Shown here in pieces: positions 58,314 to 64,000 of a stretch of DNA of 64,000 nt. How positions within the stretch are numbered: the stretch's first letter is position 1; each line of letters opens with the position of its first letter. Origin of the DNA: Paenibacillus sp. 1011MAR3C5 (lineage in GTDB: Bacteria > Bacillota > Bacilli > Paenibacillales > Paenibacillaceae); NCBI RefSeq assembly GCF_003591485.1, contig NZ_QZCF01000007.1:1-64000 (forward strand), written 5' to 3'. Under the pieces are notes generated by a model, which did no database searches, was not told where the DNA came from, and saw nothing but the letters and a program-made list of their open reading frames with translations. The translations under genes were made by a program, and so were the position numbers.

Positions 58314-59384
58314 GTGTTTGACCGATTACAAGCACTCGCCGACCGATATGAGAAGCTAAGCGAGCTTCTATGCGATCCGGACGTAGCCAGCGATCCGAAG
58401 CGGCTTAGAGATCTGTCCAAGGAGCAATCCGATCTACAAGAGGCGCATGACGCCTATACGGAATATAAGCAGGTTACGGAGCAATTGGAAGACGCCAAGC
58501 TGATGCAGGGCGAGAAGATGGACGATGAAATGCGCGAAATGGTCAAGATGGAGATTGATGAGCTATCTACGCGCAAGACCGAGCTGGAAGAAACAATGCG
58601 TATACTGCTCCTGCCGAAGGACCCGAACGATGACAAAAACGTCATTGTGGAAATTCGCGGAGCGGCAGGCGGCGATGAAGCTGCGCTATTCGCTTACGAG
58701 CTGTACCGCATGTACACGAAATTCGCGGATTCCCAAGGCTGGCGTGTGGAGCTGATGGAATTCACGGAGAATGATCTCGGCGGTTTCAAGGAGGTTATCT
58801 TCTCCATTAACGGCAAGGGCGCTTACAGCAAGCTGAAGTATGAGAGCGGCGCGCATCGCGTCCAGCGTATCCCGGTAACGGAGTCCGGCGGACGTATCCA
58901 TACGTCTACGTCGACGGTTGCCGTTATGCCGGAAGTCGAAGAGGTCGAAGTCGAGATTCTGGACAAGGATATTCGGATCGACACGTTCTGCTCCAGCGGC
59001 GCAGGCGGACAATCCGTCAACACGACCAAGTCGGCGGTTCGCGTTCTGCACGTACCGACCGGCATTATGGCGACATGCCAGGACGGCAAATCGCAGAACG
59101 ACAACAAAGCGAAGGCGCTTCAAGTGCTTCGCGCACGGATCTATGACATCCGCCGTCAGGAAGAAGAAGCCAAATATGCGGGCGAGCGGAAGAGCAAAGT
59201 GGGAACAGGTGACCGAAGCGAACGGATTCGCACATACAACTTCCCGCAAAGCCGTGTAACGGACCATCGCATCAACTTGACGCTGCATCGTCTTGATTCC
59301 GTGATGAACGGCGATATTGCGGATATCATTTCCTCGCTTACTATTGCAGAGCAAGCAGAAATGATGGAACGCGAGTCGATGTAA
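58314..59384 (+). CDS. prfA: Peptide chain release factor 1
   Basis: Reads UAA/UAG stop codons and hydrolyses peptidyl-tRNA. 356 residues. The peptidyl-hydrolysis motif is GAGGQSVN (Gly231-Gly232-Gln233), preceded by DTFCSSG, and the C-terminal RSERIRTYNFPQSRVTDHRINLTL is diagnostic. N-terminal helices (1-100) are charged. GTG start, AGAGGTG upstream. The gene for its glutamine methyltransferase, prmC, follows 126 bp later, as in most bacteria. Confidence 0.97.
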   Translation: MFDRLQALADRYEKLSELLCDPDVASDPKRLRDLSKEQSDLQEAHDAYTEYKQVTEQLEDAKLMQGEKMDDEMREMVKMEIDELSTRKTELEETMRILLLPKDPNDDKNVIVEIRGAAGGDEAALFAYELYRMYTKFADSQGWRVELMEFTENDLGGFKEVIFSINGKGAYSKLKYESGAHRVQRIPVTESGGRIHTSTSTVAVMPEVEEVEVEILDKDIRIDTFCSSGAGGQSVNTTKSAVRVLHVPTGIMATCQDGKSQNDNKAKALQVLRARIYDIRRQEEEAKYAGERKSKVGTGDRSERIRTYNFPQSRVTDHRINLTLHRLDSVMNGDIADIISSLTIAEQAEMMERESM

Positions 59385-59400
59385 ACGAATGAAACGATAA

Positions 59401-59418
59401 GACATGCACTTGCATGTC
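59401..59418. repeat. Perfect palindrome downstream of prfA
   Basis: GACATGCA-CT-TGCATGTC, 8-bp arms with 2 nt between, 16 bp after the prfA stop. Function unknown; it could be a DNA-binding site. Confidence 0.5.
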
Positions 59419-59426
59419 ACAGAGAT

Positions 59427-59483
59427 GCCGGATTGCCGCGCGCTTTGCCTAGTGCATGCGAAGGCCATTCGGCTTTTTTGTTA
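59427..59483 (+). terminator. Terminator between prfA and prmC
   Basis: GCCGGATTGCC...GGCCATTCGGC with a GC-rich inner part and TTTTTTG after it. It would separate prfA from prmC or allow partial readthrough, since the prmC start is 28 bp further. Confidence 0.75.
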
Positions 59484-59510
59484 TAGGGCTGGACAAAGGA
59501 GGACTATGAA

Positions 59511-60467
59511 ATGGCAGTGGATCAAGCACCGGAGGGCTGGCACGGATTGCCAATGACGCTTCGGCAAGCGCGCGATCGGGCCGGGGCATGGCTGGAGCAG
59601 CAGGGCGTAGAGGATGGACGCAGCCATGCGGAGCGCCTGCTTCTGCATATACTGGGCATCGAACGTGCTGCGCTGCTGATGGCTTGGCATGATGCATTTC
59701 CCGTGAGCCTGTTGGAAGTATGGCAGTCGCTAGTGCGCCGCAGGGCGACTGGAGAGCCGCTGCAATATGTGATCGGGGAGGAATGGTTCTACGGGCGTCC
59801 GTTTGCGGTGACGCCCGTCGTCCTTATTCCGCGCCCCGAGACGGAGCTGCTCGTGGAAGCGGTGCTGGCGGCTGCCGATCGCCTCTGGCCTCCGGCAGCC
59901 GAAGCCGGCGCCGCCGCACCGACGGTCGTCGACGTCGGCACCGGCAGCGGCGCCATTGCCGTGACGCTGTCGGCTGAGCGTCACGGCTGGCGCGTATGCG
60001 CGTCCGACCTGTCGCCGGACGCGCTGGAAGTCGCCCGCGCGAATGCGGCCCGCCATGAGGCAACGGGCCGTATCGCCTTCGCGCAGGGCGACCTGCTCGC
60101 GCCCTTCATCGCTTCAGGGCGCGGAGGCACTGCCGTCGATGGCGGCAAGCGCATCGACGTGCTCGTGAGCAATCCGCCGTACATACCGGCGGCGGATATG
60201 CCGGGCCTCCAGCGCGAGGTGCGGGATTACGAGCCGCATCTCGCGCTGGAGGGCGGGGCGGACGGGCTCGATCCGTACCGCCGGATGCTGGAGCAGCTGC
60301 CGCTGCTCCAGGCCATGCCGCGCATCGTTGCCTTCGAGCTCGGCATGGGCCAGCCTGCCATCGTCGCAGAGCTGATGCGCGCGATGGATGTCTGGGACGA
60401 TATTCGCATCATTACCGATTACAACGGAATAGACCGGCATATTGTGGCGGTAAGAACCGCTGTATAA
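59511..60467 (+). CDS. prmC: Release factor glutamine N5-methyltransferase
   Basis: Methylates the Gln of the GGQ motif in release factors. 318 residues, a little long. N-terminal helical RF-binding domain, SAM loop VVDVGTGSGAIAVTLS, and NPPY (Asn221-Tyr224), which positions the glutamine. The middle, about 59850-60350, is much richer in GC and in Ala/Gly than its neighbours; no break or insertion is visible. AGGAGG lies 9 nt before ATG 59511. Confidence 0.95.
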   Translation: MAVDQAPEGWHGLPMTLRQARDRAGAWLEQQGVEDGRSHAERLLLHILGIERAALLMAWHDAFPVSLLEVWQSLVRRRATGEPLQYVIGEEWFYGRPFAVTPVVLIPRPETELLVEAVLAAADRLWPPAAEAGAAAPTVVDVGTGSGAIAVTLSAERHGWRVCASDLSPDALEVARANAARHEATGRIAFAQGDLLAPFIASGRGGTAVDGGKRIDVLVSNPPYIPAADMPGLQREVRDYEPHLALEGGADGLDPYRRMLEQLPLLQAMPRIVAFELGMGQPAIVAELMRAMDVWDDIRIITDYNGIDRHIVAVRTAV

Positions 60468-60505
60468 GGATGCGTCGCCGCTAAAGGCAAAGAAAGAAAT
60501 GAAAG

Positions 60506-60567
60506 ACGGAATGGTCGCTAGGGACCGATTGGCTATGCCCAATCGGCAGCGACCGTTCCGTTTTTTT
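60506..60567 (+). terminator. Rho-independent terminator of prmC
   Basis: ACGGAATGGTCGCT / AGCGACCGTTCCGT with an inner CCGATTGG/CCAATCGG hairpin, then TTTTTTTG. Confidence 0.9.
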
Positions 60568-60691
60568 GCGTGAGAGTATGGTTGAAGCGAAACTCGTCAG
60601 CATACACTACTGTGAACACAACAATGGGAATGATTGTTCCGCTTGGCGGCATTCCGTCAGTAGAACTTTGTGAACGAGAGCGGGGTATCGT

Positions 60692-61444
60692 ATGAGATTT
60701 AAGGATGTATTCTCGATTATCGGGCCGGCTATGGTCGGACCGTCCAGCTCACATACGGCTGGGGCCGCCCGGATCGGCCGTTCAGCCAGGCATCTGCTTG
60801 GTGCTCCGCCTGCGAAGGCGGATGTGGCGTTCTATGGCTCCTTCGCCGCTACGTATGCCGGCCATGGTACAGATGTTGCGATCATCGGCGGCATTCTTGA
60901 CTTCCTAACGGATGATCCACGCATCCCGGATGCGATCCGTCTTGCAGAAGAAATAGGGATAGAGGTTAACTTTCGCGAAGGCAGAGGGCTGTATCCGCAT
61001 CCCAATACAGCTCGTGTGAAGCTGGTAAGCGCGGCGGGAGAAAGCATAGAGGCCGTGGGCATCTCCATTGGCGGAGGCAATATCGAAATCGTAGAGATTA
61101 ATGGCTTCCGAGTGAAAATGACCGCGATCTATCCGACGCTTGTGCTTTTTCATGCGGATCTGCCGGGAGTGATTGCTGATATTACGGGCGAGCTGAAGGA
61201 GGAGCATTCCAATATCGGCTATATGTCCGTCGATCGGAAAAGCCGCAGCGGAGATGCGTTGACCGTCATTGAGCTGGATACGGAGATTACGACGGATATG
61301 CTAAACCAATTGGGGAAAGTCCATGCGATTCAATCGATCCGCGTGGTCGATATTACGGATAAATTCTCGATGGTAAAGAAGCTGCAAAGTCCCGAGGAAG
61401 GACCGAAAGGAGCGGAAGAGAATGAGGTTTCGCCATCTGAATGA
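60692..61444 (+). CDS. sdaAB: L-serine dehydratase, beta subunit
   Basis: 250 residues. FSIIGPAMVGPSSSHTAGAARIGR is the beta domain signature of Fe-S L-serine deaminases. A C-terminal ACT domain (HADLPGVIADITGELKEEHSNIGYMSVDRKSRSGDA) likely binds serine for allosteric control. Together with SdaAA it converts L-serine to pyruvate and ammonia. It overlaps sdaAA by 23 bp. ATG 60692 follows GGGG. Confidence 0.95.
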   Translation: MRFKDVFSIIGPAMVGPSSSHTAGAARIGRSARHLLGAPPAKADVAFYGSFAATYAGHGTDVAIIGGILDFLTDDPRIPDAIRLAEEIGIEVNFREGRGLYPHPNTARVKLVSAAGESIEAVGISIGGGNIEIVEINGFRVKMTAIYPTLVLFHADLPGVIADITGELKEEHSNIGYMSVDRKSRSGDALTVIELDTEITTDMLNQLGKVHAIQSIRVVDITDKFSMVKKLQSPEEGPKGAEENEVSPSE

Positions 61445-62315
61445 GCTAGCCAAGCTATGCGCTGATGAAGAGATAAGCATCGGAGCGTTAATGGTTACGG
61501 AGCAAGCGGCCGAGTCCGGACAGTCCCCCGAAGCGGAATTTGCGAAGATGACGGACTATTACGCAGTGATGAAAGACGCGGTGCGGCGGGGACTGACGGA
61601 GGACACGACCTCCCGCAGCGGGCTGACGGGTCTCGATGCTCAGCGGGTCGCCGCTTATAATAAGCAATCTCCATCCAATCTAGGCATTGCAGGTGATGCA
61701 ATGGCCTACGCGCTTGCAGTATCGGAAGTGAATGCTTCCATGGGGCGCATCATTGCGACGCCGACGGCAGGCTCTTGCGGGATTATTCCCGGGGTGTTCG
61801 TCAGCTGCCAGGAGCGGTATGGCTGGTCGGACGAGCATATGACGCACGGTTTGTTCACGGCGGGTGCGATCGGTTATGTCATTGCCAATAACTCCTTTGT
61901 ATCCGGTGCGGAAGGCGGCTGTCAGGCGGAGGTCGGTTCCGCCATCGCAATGGCGGCGGGCGCGCTGACGGAGATGCAGGGCGGCAATCCGGCTCAAGCT
62001 GTTCATGCCGTAGGGCTGGCGCTGAAGAACACGCTCGGCCTCATCTGCGATCCGGTCGGCGGGCTGGTGGAGGTGCCCTGCATCGTACGCAACGGTTTCG
62101 GCGCGGTGACAGCGCTCGCAGCAGCCGATATGGCGCTCGCGGGTGTGCGAAGCGCTATCCCGTCGGATGAAGTGATTCAAGTGATGCTGGAGGTGGGCTC
62201 TGCCATGCCGGAGAAGCATCGTGAGACCGCCGGCGGGGGGCTTGCCCAGACGCCGACCGGCAAAGCGATACTGCGTAATCTGAGCTCGCTTCGCACCAAG
62301 CCAAAGGAGCCATAA
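61422..62315 (+). CDS. sdaAA: L-serine dehydratase, alpha subunit
   Basis: 297 residues, catalytic subunit. The 4Fe-4S ligands are probably Cys167, Cys209 and Cys220, with 42- and 11-residue spacing that I recall from the crystallised family member; Cys119 in TAGSCGIIPG is also conserved. DPVGGLVEVPCIVRNGF is the signature. The reading frame starts within the end of sdaAB, so the subunits are coupled. It is oxygen-sensitive by family knowledge. No true terminator follows at once. Confidence 0.95.
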   Translation: MRFRHLNELAKLCADEEISIGALMVTEQAAESGQSPEAEFAKMTDYYAVMKDAVRRGLTEDTTSRSGLTGLDAQRVAAYNKQSPSNLGIAGDAMAYALAVSEVNASMGRIIATPTAGSCGIIPGVFVSCQERYGWSDEHMTHGLFTAGAIGYVIANNSFVSGAEGGCQAEVGSAIAMAAGALTEMQGGNPAQAVHAVGLALKNTLGLICDPVGGLVEVPCIVRNGFGAVTALAAADMALAGVRSAIPSDEVIQVMLEVGSAMPEKHRETAGGGLAQTPTGKAILRNLSSLRTKPKEP

Positions 62316-62377
62316 CTTGGTTGTTTCAAAGCGCAGCCAACAGACATGGCATTTGTCTGCATCACAGCGCAACCGAA

Positions 62378-62419
62378 AGAACCTCCGCAACCGCATTGCC
62401 TGTGGAAGTGGAGGTTCCG
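62378..62419. other. Inverted repeat after sdaAA
   Basis: GAACCTCC and GGAGGTTC arms with an unpaired loop of about 24 nt. It lies between convergent genes and could be a weak terminator, though no T run follows. Confidence 0.45.
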
Positions 62420-62481
62420 CTCGTTTGAGCGACTAACTCTTTGGAGCGCGACAACGCTCTATCGCCTTTGCAATGGCAGGT

Positions 62482-62919
62482 CTACTCCGGCATTAAACCG
62501 GTTGTAATGGCAATGCGGTTCCAGCCGTTTATGGTAATAATGGCCATGATGAGCTCGGACAATGATTTATCGTCGAAGTGCTTCGAAGATTCTTGGTACA
62601 CATCATCAGTCACATGTTGGCTCGAAATTAGCGTAACAGCCTCCGTCAATGCCAGCGCAGCTCGTTCCTTCTCCGAAAAATATGGCGTATCTCTCCAGGC
62701 GCTTAGCGCATAGATGCGCTGCTCCGTCTCTCCCTCGCTCCGCGCTTCCTTTGTATGCATATTAATGCAGAATGCGCAGCCGTTTATTTGCGACGCGCGT
62801 ATTTTCACCAATTCGATAATCGGCTTCTCCAGGCTTGAAGCTCTTACGAATTTCTCCATGCCGCTCATCGCCGCGTACGCCTCCGGATTCACTTGATGGA
62901 TATTGATTCTATTGCTCAT
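62482..62919 (-). CDS. AhpD-like carboxymuconolactone decarboxylase-family protein
   Basis: About 145 residues. The core motif NGCAFCINMHTKEAR holds the CxxC pair and histidine of AhpD, and the protein starts MSNRINIHQVNPEAY, the standard N terminus. AhpD enzymes act as disulfide reductases or peroxidase partners. ATG 62919 follows AAGGAG by 10 nt. It sits just after an ECF41-type sigma gene on the same strand, the arrangement known for ECF41 with COE (CMD, oxidoreductase, epimerase) partners. An ECF41-type promoter precedes it. Confidence 0.88.
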   Translation of the reverse strand: MSNRINIHQVNPEAYAAMSGMEKFVRASSLEKPIIELVKIRASQINGCAFCINMHTKEARSEGETEQRIYALSAWRDTPYFSEKERAALALTEAVTLISSQHVTDDVYQESSKHFDDKSLSELIMAIITINGWNRIAITTGLMPE

Positions 62920-62975
62920 TTCATCCACACTCCTTGTCTGATGTGGCCGATTCGAGTTAGGAACCGGCTATACAT

Positions 62976-63872
62976 CTAAGACAAATTAGCATCCGTATTT
63001 GTGACATGCGTTAGTTTATCGGGGTTCATAACGAGATAGATCCGCTCGATCTTCTCGCCGGAAGCATCCCACTGGAAGGTAAGCACCCTAGTTGCTTGGC
63101 CGTCTTGATGCACCAGGAGACCGGCTTGCCCGCTGACCGTTGCCGGAATATAAGCGTGAGGCTGGTGTCCTTTGCGGGCGAGTCCGCCGAAGAATGCCAT
63201 AATACGTTCGCGTCCCAGGATTGGGAAGATGGCTGCGCGTACTTTGCCGCCGCCGTCCGAGATCATAATCGCGTCCTCCGTCAGCATGCCGACTAATGCG
63301 GCTGTATCCCCGGTCTCCGCTGCTCTTATAAAGGCGCCTGCCAGCTCCATCGCCCGGACATTATGGAAGACAGGCGTATCCGGCAATCCATCCAGTTTTT
63401 CCCTGGCTCTGCTTAGCAGCTTTCTGCAGTTCGCCTCCGATTTGCCGATGATCTCCGCAATGTCCGAGTAGTCGAAGGAGAATGTCTCTCTAAGCACAAA
63501 TACGGCTCGTTCGACGGCGCTCAAATTCTCCATCATTACCAGCATGGCATAGGTAATAGCTTCGGTCTTCTCCAGCATGTCGGCGGGGTCGCCGGTCCAA
63601 TTGGCGCTATAGACAACGTCAGGCTCAGGCAGCCAGTTGCCGACATACGTCTCTCGTCTCTTGCGTGCGGACTGCTGCTCGTTCAAGCATCGATGGGTGA
63701 CCATCTTCGCCAGATAAGCTTTCTCATGCCTGATCCCCTTATGGTCCAGCTGATAATAGTCCAGGAATACCTCCTGCACGATATCCTCGGCATCGCTGAC
63801 GGAACCTAGCATTCGATAAGCCAGACTGAGCAGCAGGGGGCGGTAAGCTTCATAGGGCTGCGGTTCATGCAT
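62976..63872 (-). CDS. sigJ: ECF41/SigJ-type RNA polymerase sigma factor
   Basis: About 298 residues from ATG 63872 (AAGGAG 12 nt upstream); a longer frame to 63992 lacks support. Region 2 (SLAYRMLGSVSDAEDIVQEVFLDYY) and region 4 (FSFDYSDIAEIIGKSEANCRKLLSRAREKL) are followed by a 130-residue SnoaL-like C-terminal domain (GAFIRAAETGDTAALVGMLTEDAIMISDGGGK...), the hallmark of ECF41, which replaces an anti-sigma factor. The partner AhpD-like gene follows. The sequence YLVMNPDKL near the C terminus is the conserved NPDKL motif. Confidence 0.9.
   Translation of the reverse strand: MHEPQPYEAYRPLLLSLAYRMLGSVSDAEDIVQEVFLDYYQLDHKGIRHEKAYLAKMVTHRCLNEQQSARKRRETYVGNWLPEPDVVYSANWTGDPADMLEKTEAITYAMLVMMENLSAVERAVFVLRETFSFDYSDIAEIIGKSEANCRKLLSRAREKLDGLPDTPVFHNVRAMELAGAFIRAAETGDTAALVGMLTEDAIMISDGGGKVRAAIFPILGRERIMAFFGGLARKGHQPHAYIPATVSGQAGLLVHQDGQATRVLTFQWDASGEKIERIYLVMNPDKLTHVTNTDANLS
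62980..63006 (-). promoter_or_regulatory. Candidate ECF41 promoter in front of the AhpD-like gene
   Basis: On the - strand, TGTCACA (63006-63000), a 16-bp spacer, then TGTC (62983-62980), 61 bp before the AhpD-like start and inside the 3' end of the sigma gene. SigJ-type promoters are reported as GTCACA-N16-CGTC, so only one -10 base differs. Confidence 0.65.
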
Positions 63873-64000
63873 AAGGCAGATTCGCTCCTTCTCTTGTTGA
63901 AATTTGTTTTTATGATAGGCTGATAGGTTTATAGATTTGACATCGCGGGCATAATGACGGATAGAGACGTTCCGGAACGCAAGCAGACGCACCGGCGGGT

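Overview
The window is a low-GC Gram-positive, spore-forming chromosome, most likely Paenibacillus. The reasons are the gene order rRNA operon end, guaB, dacA, pdxS, pdxT, serS, tRNA-Ser with tadA further on (the origin-proximal order of Bacillales); S-layer-homology and YcdB-type exported proteins; an SspP spore protein, a Spo0E-family protein and a PAS-domain kinase; AGGAGG-type ribosome sites with many GTG/TTG starts; and a c-di-AMP riboswitch in front of an NlpC/P60 wall hydrolase. No phage, CRISPR array or intact transposon is visible.

Layout. 1-917: 3' end of 23S rRNA, 5S rRNA, its terminator, then degenerate repeats carrying copies of the 5S tail plus terminator. 1103-8823: acetyltransferase, guaB, dacA, pdxST, serS, tRNA-Ser. 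9015-18448: GH30 glycosidase, a run of small (partly spore) genes, lipoprotein, DUF4870 protein, coiled-coil/NodB-deacetylase pair, ECF sigma/anti-sigma pair, a decayed alpha/beta hydrolase and tRNA-Arg(CCT). 18522-22677: DUF4097 lipoprotein and a large S-layer-homology protein with ten 36-bp repeats. 22890-31674: a seven-gene cell-wall-type locus. 31945-41102: Spo0E-like protein, tadA, sensor kinase, oxidoreductase, RluF-type pseudouridine synthase, motAB, a 99-bp tandem repeat, GNAT, MFS transporter, riboswitch-controlled NlpC/P60. 41335-48957: glnS, mobA-GNAT-VanZ-hisC, and a large acyltransferase/FAD-oxidoreductase fusion. 49147-56748: Rrf2 regulator, trxA, YcdB/SLH protein, a transposon-end-like remnant and a sugar ABC transporter. 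56958-64000: ychF, prfA, prmC, sdaAB-sdaAA, and an ECF41-type sigma factor with its AhpD-like partner.

The most interesting region is 22890-31674. One arm (+ strand) encodes an AsnB-like amidotransferase, an ATP-grasp ligase closely resembling enterococcal D-aspartate ligase, a FemAB-type aminoacyltransferase and a secreted C39-like peptidase. The facing arm (- strand) encodes a second ATP-grasp ligase, a divergent MurE paralogue whose diaminopimelate-specificity motif reads DNPK instead of DNPR, and an Asp/Glu racemase. Together these supply D-Asp formation, ligation, amidation, branch addition and a modified stem-peptide ligase. My inference is a dedicated pathway for a modified peptidoglycan stem or bridge, or a related peptide polymer, in a genus whose ordinary wall is directly cross-linked through meso-diaminopimelate.

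Other points to check: an ECF41/SigJ-like promoter inside the 3' end of the sigma gene, pointing at the AhpD-like gene; a perfect inverted repeat on the -10 of a cysteine-rich Rrf2 regulator next to thioredoxin; DnaA boxes in front of the sensor kinase; the 99-bp palindromic duplication upstream of motA; and the 1026-residue acyltransferase-FAD fusion.
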